In this document: positions 23,625 to 33,568 of the stretch, piece after piece
Numbering within the stretch: position 1 is the first letter of the stretch
Layout: every line of letters starts with the position of its first letter
Notes under the pieces: model-generated
What the model saw: the letters and a program-made list of their open reading frames with translations, nothing else
What the model was told of the DNA's origin: nothing
Database searches by the model: none
Translations under genes and position numbers: made by a program
Source: Beverwykella pulmonaria
Lineage: Eukaryota; Ascomycota; Dothideomycetes; Pleosporales; Melanommataceae
NCBI GenBank assembly: GCA_001599595.1
Contig: BCHH01000018.1
Location: forward strand, 520,258 to 584,257
Direction: 5' to 3'
DNA length: 64,000 nucleotides

Positions 23625-23932
23625 GCTGTAGCAAAGTGCTACTTTGCGCGAATACACCATTGACACAGGTTGAAGGCTTGGGTGCATAGTGCAGGGAACA
23701 AGGTTTGGTTTCTGTGTCAGCTGCCCGCTTCGTCATCAATCAACGCAGCATATATTATATGTGGATCCGAACACGACCACAATTCACAAGAACAATCTTT
23801 ATCAACCGAACCCCAACGAGAGCACGAATGTTTCATCTGTTTTTCATCACACCTGCTTCTTTCATTTGGTTTGGTAGCTAGATACAACGAAACTGCAATA
23901 GTCAACTGCCAAACCTCACATTGATTCTCACC
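23625..23932 (+). repeat. Dispersed repeat, copy 2 (unclassified)
   Basis: Plus-strand partner of the repeat at 16085-16407 (minus). It lies directly upstream of the epimerase relic, and holds a TATATTATATG stretch and an ATG-led short frame of 18 codons that is similar in both copies. It may be the former promoter and leader of a gene rather than a transposon. Confidence 0.68.
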
Positions 23933-24149
23933 GTCCCTCGAACGCAGCTATCTTAACATTGGAGTAACAGACTTCGTTGAGCACAAAGCGCGCAACGTGG
24001 GCCTTTTTGTCAACCTGGCTGCTACTAAAAATATTAGTAGTGTAGTAGCCATTTCGACGGGCCTCATGAACTCACGTAGAAAGAAGCCAGCACACTGGAT
24101 CTAGATAAGCGGTGCCACTCTACTCGCCGGGAAGGAGATTGCAGTGGGT

Positions 24150-24833
24150 TTGAAAGTGAAAAGATGTACAACAATGTGAAAGATTCAGATGAGATTCTTT
24201 CCATCATAAAGGAGAGCCTCACAAGAGCGGTCGAAAATCTTATTGTTGCTCAGGATGTGTCAAAGATCAGAACCGCGCTAATTGTTGGTCCACTTATATA
24301 TAGAACAGGAAGAGGATCCGGGAATACCCAGAGTGTCCAAGCACCAGAGATTGTGAGGGTTACAGTTGAACAGAAGGAGGTATTCCGCTCGGCGAGGGAA
24401 AGAGTATTTGGAGTAACATCCATGTCCACAATCTTAGTGATTTAATTGTGCTGCTGGTGGACGCCGCAGTGAGTAGCAAGAGTGGACTGTGGAACCTAGA
24501 AGGCGTTTATCTTCCTAAGAATGGAAAACTGGTAATTATGAATACCTCCAATCTGGATGTAATTGGTCATCCTTTGGCTAAGAGACTTGTATTCAGGCAT
24601 TTGGCAAACTGTCTGCCCAAATCGCAGCTAAAACACATAAGCAAGGACTGATCCACGACGGTTCAGCATAGAAGGTCATCGACGTTAAAGAGGCAGATGA
24701 GCTATCAGGGCATAACTCTATTCTACAGCGTAGCGACGCGTTGTTGTATTCGTTGAGGGCGAACTCACTACTTGGCTGGGCTCCATCCAAGCCATCGTTG
24801 ACCGAGGAGATCCCGGGTATTGTTCGTGTATAA
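24150..24833 (+). pseudogene. NAD-dependent epimerase/dehydratase, broken
   Basis: The C-terminal half of a fungal Rossmann-fold epimerase-type reductase can be read in three frames. First comes a block from about 24161 with RTALIVGPLIYRTGRG and SVQAPEIVRVTVEQKEVF. After a frame change at about 24400 follow NIHVHNLSDLIVLLVDAAV and SGLWNLEGVYLPKNGKL. After another break near 24590-24660 comes VIDVKEADELSGHNSIL to LLGWAPSKPSLTEEIPGIV, ending at TAA 24831-24833. The N-terminal half with the GxxGxxG nucleotide-binding loop is not recognisable upstream; 23940-24160 holds only scraps. Non-functional. It shares a neighbourhood with a dead regulator and a dead flavoenzyme, suggesting one abandoned small cluster. 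Confidence 0.8.
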
Positions 24834-25061
24834 GGCACAGAGAAACAGCGATAAACTATACCCACCAGTCAGTCAAGTATTGGGAACACTCCTTTATCTT
24901 CTTTGAATCGATCCTTGGTTCGTTACCTATGTATTCTCATAATCTCTACCAAATAACGCCCATTAAAGGTTCACCACACGTTGCCATGCTCCCAAAAAGT
25001 CTAAGTACAAATCCGTCATTGGAAACTACACATGGCCCTTGCATCAAAACCTCGAAATGCC

Positions 25062-26434
25062 CTAGTTCTTCCGAATAATAATCCTCTGCGAGTCATGGCT
25101 AGCAATACTCTCATTCTCCAACACAATCTCTCTCTCGCCTTCTCTAGACCTCCGTATTGCTCTTGAGGGTGACTCACTCGGAACAGACGTGACATACGCG
25201 ACAGAATCGGAGTAACCATTTGGTAAAAGATCGCCGCTGTTCTTTGCCTTTGGTTTGTTCAAGGAAAGCATCTGATAGCTATTACTATATCCACTGCTTC
25301 CAACCCCTGTGCTCATATCTCCTGTGTAGCCCATACCACCTGTAATAAAGTTCGTCATGAAGCCCTTGAGTGCGGGAATAGTAGCTGACATGAAGTTGTA
25401 GGATAAGAGCGCATTTTGCCATACTACAGGTGCTGAGATGGAGATTCCAGTATAGCTGTCATGGATAAAATGTGAGTAGTTGATGAAGTGCTTAACGGAG
25501 GTAAAGATGTTCCTATGTAATATTTAGCAAGTGACAAGGAAATTAGTAATTTACTCACGGAAGTCGGAATAAGAAAGCCAGCATGACCATGCATTTGCGC
25601 TGCCAAGGCATTTGTAGCGTTATCAGAGGTACGAGTGGTAGTAGAAAAATCCCGATTTCAGTGATGATGTCAACGATAGTGATAGCCTTTAGTCGAAGAA
25701 TCTGCAAGTCTGGTCAGTTAATAGTTATTGCTGAATAGTCGTTATAACATGTACACTTACGTCATTTGCTTGATGCGCAGTGTCTTGGTTTTCCACAATG
25801 AGCGTTAGTGAGTGCCCAATCGAGACTGCGAGCGCGCTTGCTAAACCCCAGGCAACGACAATGCCCACCATCATGTTGGCAACCGTTTTCACTCTCATGG
25901 AATGGCTGAATATGCCTTGAATAAAAATGAGAACGGAGCATTTTGAGAGTGTGAGTCCGATGAAGAGTAGAATTCGACTTGCAAAGTACGCCTAGACAGA
26001 AATTACTTACAATCAGGACTTGAAGCGTGCGAACCCAGACTATTTCGTTAGAGGGTGAAAGAATTCCATCTTACCTTGTTCATATGAGGTATGTCTGTTA
26101 CGCTGACCAAGGTTATGGCCTTCCCTAGCCCGTGATTCAGCGATGAAAATAACGCAGCCCACATTCCCATCCCAACGACCTTCGCACTAGTCAGCAGCGA
26201 GTCTGAATTCATGCTTGCTGGATGACCTACATGTGCAAGCGTGAGGAGAAAGTCATCAAGACCGTAAAAATTCCGCTTCACAAACACAAGCCGTACACCC
26301 AATATAAGGTATGCATAGACGAGGGCAAGAATTGACGAAATCCATATCGGCGCACTGTGATCATAAGGTGTAAACCGGGCAAACCGATTATCGACGTCGG
26401 AGGGGGGATCTGGAGGGTTCGCCATGCTTGACAT
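25062..26434 (-). CDS. Fungal rhodopsin-domain 7TM protein, copy 2
   Basis: Exons 26434-26231, 26179-26075, 25991-25761, 25701-25559 and 25512-25062 join to 377 aa (introns 46-83 nt). Two starts are possible (26434, or 26425 giving MANPPDPP). Landmarks: helix 1 ending LGVRLVFVKRNFYGLDDFLL, then MWAALFSSLNHGLGKAITLV, AYFASRILLFIGLTLSKCSV, GIVVAWGLASALAVSIG, ITIVDIITEIGIFLLPLVPL and the last helix PVVWQNALLSYNFMSATIPA. A cytoplasmic tail of about 95 residues is rich in Ser and Arg. Same superfamily as copies at 12493 and 47194 but a different subgroup (SLNHGLGK and TIPALKGF pattern). The first intron acceptor (AAG at 26180) is weak; it was chosen because it keeps the frame. Plasma-membrane protein, ligand unknown. 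Confidence 0.82.
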
Positions 26435-27365
26435 AGGCGTTCCATGCTAGTACTTGTACTCTAGTGTCTCTTGCACAAGGCCTTGTCAGCAGAAGCAAGC
26501 TTTGATCTGTGCCCCATCCTCTGTATCTTGCACCAACTCTAATTCGTCCTCTTCATTCCCCAAAGTGCGATTTGGGAGGGTTGCCTGTCTGAGTGGACAG
26601 ACATGGAACTTGACCCGGTCCAAATCGGCGATGATGGGCAAGTTATAGCGCGGAGCTTCTCGGGTGCGAGTGGGGCGGGACGGGGAGCGGGGAGGAGGAA
26701 GCCGCACACCCTGCAAACTGGACCCTCTCTAACTTGAACGAGGCTCGAGCATCGCTTCGCGGCGTCGCGCTTACCGTCCATGGCCAGACCATGACTCGCT
26801 GCTTATCAACCTTATTCTCAGATCTATCAACTTCCTTCACGCTCCATCCAGAGATATTTCATAGGATTGGCAGCAGATCCTGATTCTTGTTAAAAAGCCA
26901 AAAACGAGCTTGGAAACCATCAAATGATACGGTATTAACGGCATTTTCCCACGACAGCAGCGTCAAAAGTCATGGTATCTCTGGGGAGAAGGATGCCTGT
27001 CATGAACCTTGCCATGGTCAACGGCAACAGGGCCTCTTGCCGTGGGCGCTTACCCCGGCAGCAGGGTGAGATGCAGCTGTCGCTGTCGCGGCAACATTGG
27101 CATTCGGGTCTGTGACTCTCGACCAATGAAAACATCAGCGCTTACTTACAATGGAAAGCGCAGGAGAGATGCAGCAAACTCGCGGCCTCGGCGCCAGCTT
27201 GGCGCATGAGTCGGTTCGAGGTGTCGTCTCGTGGCCTGTTATATAGCTTCCGACGAAGAACTCTATTTCGCAACACGCCTCTTTCGTAGCATTTCCAAAC
27301 CGTCGGGTCTAGAAGTCTCACCTTAACCCGCGAGGCTGCTAAACATCGTGGTCCATTCCTCACTC
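26435..27365. promoter_or_regulatory. Divergent upstream region, receptor / permease
   Basis: 931 nt between the divergent starts of the rhodopsin-fold gene and the APC permease. Open frames up to 80 codons on both strands have no motif. The part near 26640-26700 is GC-rich. No repeat or recognisable operator was found. Confidence 0.4.
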
Positions 27366-29262
27366 ATGTCCCTCGATGGAATGCCCAAGAGCGACGGCGC
27401 GGTTGCGTCCCGCTATGTCGACAGGAATATAGAGGATGCGCACACGACAGCCACACCCGAGAAGGGCGATGGCAGCCAACACGATGAGATGGACATGGAT
27501 CGTATGGGAAAGCTGCAGGAGTTGAGAGTGAGTACTGCCTCAGCACGCACAACGCGATGGATAATTAGTGTGCAAAGCTAATAAACGATTACATTAGCGA
27601 AACTTCAAATTCATGTCGATCTTTGGCTACGCAGTCATCCTCGGAAGCACTTGGGAGTATTCATTAGTGTAAGTCATATGGTTCATGCTCTTCCTCCAGA
27701 GGTCGGAATCAAGTTGTGCTAATTGTTATAGAATTATCGGTATCGCCCTGAGCAATGGAGGCACAGCTGGAGGTATCTGGATGTTCCTCGCCGTCTGCTT
27801 TGGCATGTTCTTCGTTATGCTGTCGATGGCCGAGATGGCATCCATGTACGAATCATTTTGTGGTGATATCATACCTTCACAGACTGATGCATGATAGGGC
27901 ACCTACTTCGGGAGGTCAATACCATTGGGTATCCGAAATGGCTCCAAGAAATCATCAGAAATTCCTCAGCTACATGGTTGGTATGTTGCATTTTACCTGG
28001 GCCTTTTCCACTAAAACGTATCTGATCGGTTCTTGTAGGGTGGCTATGTGCTGTCGGTTGGCAAGCGGCCATGGCAACTACAGCTTTCGCCACTGCCCAG
28101 CAGCTAGAAGGTCTGATTGCCCTGAACGTCTCTTCATATGCCATCAAAGGCTGGCACAGCACACTCCTCTGCATCGCCATTACCTCCTTTGCGATCGTGT
28201 GGAACACAGTCTTTGTTCGAAAACTCCCCTTGATCGAAGGCGTGGGGCTAATTCTTCACGTATTTGGATTCATCGCCTTCCTTACCGTGCTGTGGGTCAT
28301 GGCGCCTCGCACGCCATCCAAAGTAGTGTGGACTACCTTTGAGGACAACAGCGGGTGGGGAAACACCGGGTTGTCTACTCTTGTCGGCATTCTTGGTCCT
28401 CTTGTAACACTTATTGGATCCGATTCCTCTTGCCATCTGTCTGAGGAACTGAAAGATGCGGCGTGGGTTCTACCACGAGCAATGGTTGCGACTGCCTTGG
28501 TAAACTATGCCATGGGCTTCATCATGACGGTCACCATTCTGTCGACTCTCGGAAGCGATGTCAGCGCTATCCTTGGCACGAGGTTCGGCCAGCCGTGGAT
28601 TCAGGTGTTGTTCAACGCCACAGAATCGAGAGGTGGAACCTCGGTCATGACCGCCATACTCTGTTTGCTGCTCTTGTTCTGCTCAGTCAATCAGATCACG
28701 ACTTCATCGAGACAGCTCTTCGCATTTGCGCGAGATAAGGGCCTTCCGTTTTCGGACTTCCTGGCCAAGGTAAGACGCCTTCAATCCTCTCTCGGGTCCT
28801 GTCTTGCAAAGCAAATAACACCCTGTTTAGGTTCGTCCAGGTTGGGACGTCCCCGTCAACGCCGTTCTAGTAACCCTCCTCTTCACCACACTCCTCTCCC
28901 TCATCATCGCCGGCTCAACAATCGCATTCAACGTCATCACATCACTCGGACAGCTCGGGCTCGTCTCCTCCTACATAGTCGCAATCATGTGCATATTCTT
29001 GAAGCGTATGCGAGGGGAGACTCTCCTTGCTTCTCGATTCAATCTCGGGAAATGGGGGCTGTTGGTCAATATCATTGCGCTCTGCTTTCTGATGCTGGCA
29101 TTCATCTTCCTTTTCTTCCCTGCGGCGCCTCACCCAACGGCCGCGAGCATGAATTGGAGTTGCCTGCTCTTTGGGTTCATTTTGTCGTTTTCACTTATCT
29201 ATTACTATGTGTGGGGAAGACATAATTATGTGGGACCGGTAGAATTAGTCAAGAATCTATAG
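27366..29262 (+). CDS. APC-family amino acid / GABA-type permease
   Basis: Six exons (27366-27527, 27598-27668, 27732-27845, 27898-27980, 28039-28769, 28831-29262) join to 530 aa, the expected size for a 12-helix APC transporter. The start is the ATG at 27366; an earlier in-frame codon at 27348 is GTG. The N-terminus is hydrophilic, then RNFKFMSIFGYAVILGSTWE opens helix 1. MLSMAEMASMAPTSGGQYHW is the classic loop of fungal GABA/choline/amino-acid permeases, assembled correctly across the third intron. Later come WQAAMATTAFATAQQLEG, SDSSCHLSEELKDAAWVLPR (the family usually has H/A-SEE) and SSRQLFAFARDKGLPFS. It ends with YVGPVELVKNL. It imports amino acids or related amines across the plasma membrane with protons; the exact substrate cannot be told. 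Confidence 0.9.
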
Positions 29263-29476
29263 ATGCTACCGGAAGGTATGAGAATAGAATAATGACAAAA
29301 GGAACCGACGGAGTGACTGCTAAGTCTGTCATCGCGATAGGTACAGTTCCTATTGCTTTATTCCGTACCTGCAGTGTGTATAGAAATCCAGGTCCTTCCG
29401 CGGACCTCACGCAGCACAACAACGCCAGACTTATGTCTTAGATCCCATTCTCAATCCAACCTCGTGCTAGTCTATT

Positions 29477-30477
29477 TCAAAGGTCAACATCGTTCACTAA
29501 AGCCGCCCAATACATCAGCCCTTTGGCTCCCTCTCTGAAATATCGCTCATCCATTTCCCGTTCATTGGGAAAGAACTTCAGGTTAAGTGCCTGCCAATGC
29601 TGGTAGTCCAGTTTTCCTCTCAGTGAACGTGCGTGATGTTGAAGGCTATTGAAAGTCGGATCATCAGAACACAGAAAGTCCATGCCAACATCTCGCAACG
29701 TTTGTGTAACAAGAGCCTCGTTATACGTAAACGTTCCAACTGAGCCTGTGGCTGGGATTTTTTTCTTGTGGGTGTATGTGAAATTGGGAAGAATGATTCG
29801 CACGGAGGCTTTTAGGTGCTGGTCGCAGAAGGATGTGATTTGTATGTGATCTTTCAGAAACAATCCTTGGAGGAGGAACTTCTAAGGTTGGTGATTTCTA
29901 TAAAACTCATAGTGTAGTGGCGATAGCGATTTTGTTCAGCCAGTCAAGTTTGGCGGGCGTACAGATCTGGGCGAACTCGAGGAACTGAGGGGCTGCTTTT
30001 GTCTCTTTGAATGTTTTCATCGCAATGTAATTTCGTTGAATTGGAGTTAGAAACCCATAGTCTATTTGTACAAATGCTTGCAAGCATACTTGAGAAATAT
30101 TGAATTCGTACGCGGCAACAAGTAATTTTCTGTCCAGATCGCTTGGATATAGAATGATCGTCTTTCGAGTCCTCGAGTTCTTTCCTCTTAGTTCCTGCTT
30201 CTGGTATTGTAGGCCGTTCGGTTTATTCTACAGGTCGAATTTGAATATTTTATTCCGCAGTTCGGCTGGGAGTTGAAGGACCGAGGGCGATGAAAAGGGA
30301 CTAAAGTTTGGAGGAGTCGTAGTCTCTAGAAGTTGGGTGTCATGAATGGTACGTGGGGTGGGTGGGAGGAGCACAAGGCTCTTGAAAGCTGCGGGTTTGG
30401 TCGTATCTGCGTGGGGCGAGGGTGTGACGACAAGGATCTGAGGCCGTCAGGGACCGCAGATGCAGTACTGTCGCTGT
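29477..30477 (-). pseudogene. 2EXR-like fungal protein, probably broken
   Basis: Read on the minus strand, a frame around 30290 contains LQLPAELRNKIFKFDL, the N-terminal signature of the large fungal 2EXR/F-box-like class. It is followed at once by an in-frame TAG (about 30227), then about 100 more codons (QKQELRGKNSRTRKTIILYP, LTPIQRNYIAMKTFKETKAA). A second frame, 29863-29477, carries the C-terminal part (ASVRIILPNFTYTHKKK, ALVTQTLRDVGMDFLC, GLMYWAALVNDVDL). No good donor/acceptor pair bridges the two parts, so both a stop and a frame break are present. No molecular function is known for this class. Intron-based rescue of the stop cannot be fully excluded. Confidence 0.55.
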
Positions 30478-30948
30478 ATTAAACCCATTCACCGAGCTGC
30501 AGGCTATTCACCATGTTGTCTGGAATGCACCTATGCGCGAGGAGTTGGGAGCTTCGTGGGTGAGATGGGATGAGGCGGTGAATTGATATTATAGCGCGGG
30601 GTCATCGATGAGGCTATAGGACACTGTCAATTCTGGGTTGTTGACTCGCCAGATCACAACGCATACAAATACTAGAAAAATTAAATATTTCCGTCGTCCA
30701 TGTGAATATCTGCTGTGAATATCTGTTGTTAATATATTGTGCGAGTAAATTCCAGACTTCTAATCGATTGTGGTGTAGGTTCTTCGTCCAGAAAAGAATT
30801 CACCACGATAAATGCTCTCACGAAGGCCGAATCACCACTTCTTCCAATTTTATCTGATACCCATCATGTGAGTTTCAACCCGACCAAATCCTTGGTCCTG
30901 GCATCTTGTACTTCATCAAATCCACCCTGGATACAATATCTGGCGTAA
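30478..30948. other. Intergenic, no gene recognised
   Basis: 471 nt between the 2EXR-like relic and the 3' end of the AA9 gene. AT-rich around 30660-30740. No repeat or gene seen. Confidence 0.4.
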
Positions 30949-32850
30949 TCAAAACACCTGCATAATATTAATGATAGCCTCATTCAATTCTTCCAGTGAC
31001 ATTTTGAATAGTGACATCATACCTGGATCATATTCATCAAATGCACCAGGAAATTTCACCGTTGGACCCGGAGTACTTCCACCTCCTGGCCCAACAAGCT
31101 CAACTTGTGCACAACTGGCGTACAGTTGAGTCTGGTTGAGCACAGTCTTTGGGTATATACCATCTGCTCGCAAGAGATAAAAGCCGGGTGGTGTAGTGGC
31201 AGGGATGGTGAAATTGAACTGAAGCTTGTGTCAGAAACATTTGTGTCATATTCTTTCAGAGCGTCCAGGTAGCGGATGCAAGAAAGCTGACAATGTAACC
31301 AAAAAGACGTCTTGAATATATATTTCTAGAATAGAGATATATGTATACTGCTTACACACACCCCTCAGTTTTGAACACTTGAAGCTGATGTGATCAAAGG
31401 CCATCCTCTACCTTTCTCAGGCAGAGCTGCAAATTTGTGGGTCTGTCCTGCTGTAGTACAGGCCTGTCAACCACTGCTGGTGCAGTTCCAGATTGGCCGA
31501 TCGATATTTGCTTTCGCGTTCTGTATGGAGGTTGACGTGGGCATTTTAAATGTTTTTTGGTGGCAAAAGCTCGCTTATGGTGCCTCACCCATGTACCAGT
31601 CCTCGCCAACGCTGCTTCTATTTATCACTCCGGCCTGCAGGAAGTAGGTAGTTTGGTTGTGGAACGCTTGTATTGGGGGCCAGAGCTCGTCTCGCCTCAC
31701 GTAATTGACCGATAGGCTCGTACTCAGGCTCGTGATAGGCCCCGTGAGCGTTGTGCTTGCCTTGAAGCTTGCCGTGAGCTTAGCAAGACAGGCCTATCAG
31801 AGTAGAGATAGTAGAGCTTCTCTATCGATCAGTGAGGTGTTGATCCCCCTGAACGGAGACCGAGACGAAGCTGGGAGATGCTATCTAAAAAACAAAAACA
31901 AAAAACAAAGCTAAAAGGGACGGCGGGTGGGTGATTCAAATCGTCGATCAAGCGTCGCGTGAGAGGCTTGATGAGATGAGCTCACATGAGGTGGATGTGA
32001 TGAGGCTGAGATATCTCGTCGCGAGAATTCTTGTAGATGAGGTTCTTGGCAGCCTAACTGTAAATAGAACAATACATAAATGCGGAGACGGTCCGGGCTC
32101 ATAACTGTAACCAAAAAGACGTCTTGAATATATATTTCTAGAATAGAGATATATGTATACTGCTTACAGACAATATACTTCACTGAAACGAATCGGTGGA
32201 TCCCACAGGTTGAACCCCCTTGTCTTATTGTACGGGCCCATCTCTGCTATCTTGAAGTAATCTCCATCTCCGTCCCAACTCTTCAGGCCATCCGCAGTCT
32301 GTTCGGGGCTTTTGCTGAGATATGCGAACAATGGGCCGTCGTGGAACGCCGTATCTCCAATCTAATATACTCGTAATATTAATAAACCCATCAACTACAG
32401 GAGTATCTTAATACTAACCCGGACATTCCAAAATCCAGGACGAAATTCGATTTTAGATCCTGCAATAACTGTCGCGATATCGGAATTATGACCTGTGAGA
32501 GTGCCATTCCGGCCGCAACGATAGTCAATCGAGTGGATGTTGTATATGGGGAATACTAGTGTGTTGTTTGCCGATTCTGGTGGATTTCTCGCGAGGAAAT
32601 CTGGGTCTACCACTAGAGTGTATCTGGACGGAGACGTGTGAGATCTACAAGCACCTGGTTTTAAGATGTGCGTAGTGAGTTTACCGGACATATTTCCATT
32701 GGTCATATATTGTGTCGTTTATGATCAATCGACCGAATGAGTCTAAGGTATGTCAGACAGAGACTTGGTTTAAAGATGAGAGGGCGGACAGTGAGCTGAC
32801 GAGATTCGCAAAATGAAGAAATTGAGGAGCCGGAACACCATGGACTTCAT
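30949..32850 (-). CDS. AA9 lytic polysaccharide monooxygenase, TRIM in intron 4
   Basis: Five exons, 32850-32790, 32742-32685, 32644-32419, 32361-32179 and 31218-30949, join in frame to 265 aa. The signal peptide ends ISSA and leaves His20 as the mature N-terminal copper ligand (HYSFGRLIINDTIYDQW). The second copper histidine is His122 in AFHDGPLFAYLS. The axial Tyr is in QLYASCAQVELVG (Gln207, Tyr209), and the disulfide partner lies in IDYRCGRNG. These are the AA9 (former GH61) hallmarks, so the protein should oxidatively cleave cellulose or related glucans outside the cell. Intron 4 is 960 nt because an 875-bp LTR element plus a 5-bp duplication landed 5 nt after its GTATA donor; without it the intron would be 80 nt. 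The coding exons remain open, so the gene may still work if the long intron is removed. The C-terminal 20 residues are atypical. Confidence 0.82.
31294..31356 (-). repeat. 3' LTR of the TRIM element (63 bp)
   Basis: Second terminal repeat of the element, same sequence and direction as the one at 32106-32168, preceded on the sense strand by the purine tract CTGAGGGGTGTG. Confidence 0.88.
32082..32104 (-). promoter_or_regulatory. Primer-binding site, half-tRNA(iMet) type
   Basis: One base after the 5' LTR the sense strand reads TTATGAGCCC, complementary to the anticodon stem-loop of eukaryotic initiator tRNA-Met. Internal tRNA-fragment priming of this kind is known from Copia-class elements. 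The match beyond the first ten bases is imperfect. Confidence 0.7.
32106..32168 (-). repeat. 5' LTR of the TRIM element (63 bp)
   Basis: On the minus strand it runs TGTAAGCAGTATACATATAT to TTTTTGGTTACA. It has TATA-like runs and a TTCTAGAA palindrome at its centre. With the following G the ends read GTAAGC..TTACAG, the form of a fungal intron. Confidence 0.88.
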
Positions 32851-33435
32851 GGTCAGTTTTCTTTGGGTCATGAATTTTGAACTAAAATTGAAGTTGAGGC
32901 AGATCTTTCAGCCTTTTATTCACCGAGACTTGTGCTTCTGGCTCGCTGCTGCATGATCAACTTGTAGTTGCATATCTCGCGCGATATTTCATGTAGTTCA
33001 TTGTAGGCTATTATCCTCCACTTCAAGTTCATCAATACTCATATAACGAAGCCAATCAGGAAAATTCCAGCGCCATTTTTTAAAGCGCTAGGCTGACTGT
33101 AGGGTCACTCATTGAGTACATTTTGATCAAATACATCCTATTGAGAGTGAGGCACGCCAATTCTTAGCTAGCTGACAAAGTGGATATGTACCAATATTAG
33201 TGTGGAAGAATCTTAGTTCCTTATATCCGTTACAGTATCTGGAGCTACAATTTCTTCCTAGGATATCTCTATATCACCTAAATGCTAGACCTACCCTCGG
33301 ACTGGTTGGCCCTGACCATACAATCTTCTACAATGGACTAAACTGCCTAGACTTTTAATATTCCATCGCAATACTTCGTGCAAGATGTTAGTTCTTTTTT
33401 ATAGGTAGCTAGAGATTTAGAAAAGATGGAAAAGA
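32851..33435. other. Upstream region of AA9 gene
   Basis: 585 nt of non-coding AT-rich sequence with no recognisable gene. It ends with AAAGA, the left duplication of the adjacent solo LTR. Confidence 0.4.
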
Positions 33436-33568
33436 TGTAAGCTGGAGGGCGGAGGAGAAGGTGTCAAGATGTGTATTGTATGTGATGTATGTACAGCTGA
33501 TATATATATATGACGGACTGATTAGTCAGTGGCATGTCCACGTGACATTATGGTGTCCTCGGCTTACA
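33436..33568 (-). repeat. Solo LTR (family 2, 133 bp) with AAAGA duplication
   Basis: Runs TGTAAGC to GCTTACA and is flanked by AAAGA (33431-33435 and 33569-33573). It shares a long core with 59242-59386, including CAGCTGATATATATATA and CGGACTGATTAGTCAGTGGC, then CCACGTGAC. Sense is inferred from the purine tract beside the related LTR at 40586-40722. Confidence 0.88.

Larger units (their letters stand above)
31294..32168 (-). mobile_element. Complete TRIM-type miniature LTR retroelement
   Basis: 875 bp bounded by two 63-bp direct terminal repeats (31294-31356 and 32106-32168) identical to the eye, each with TG..CA ends, and flanked by the exact duplication GACAA (31289-31293 and 32169-32173). 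Read on the minus strand, the nucleotide after the first LTR is followed by TTATGAGCCC, which pairs with the anticodon-loop region GGGCUCAUAA of initiator tRNA-Met. The last bases before the other LTR are purine-rich (CTGAGGGGTGTG). The 749-bp interior has no frame longer than 90 codons and no gag or pol motif. This fits a terminal-repeat retrotransposon in miniature, mobilised in trans by an unidentified (probably Copia-type) element. Identical LTRs and a perfect duplication point to recent insertion. It lies in the sense direction inside AA9 intron 4. Confidence 0.9.

Noticed and set aside
27348..27365. Upstream start for the APC permease
   Set aside because: The codon at 27348 is GTG; the first ATG in frame is at 27366.
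31911..32183. 90-codon frame inside the TRIM as an element protein
   Set aside because: It crosses the LTR boundary into the host intron and has no gag, protease, integrase or reverse-transcriptase motif.
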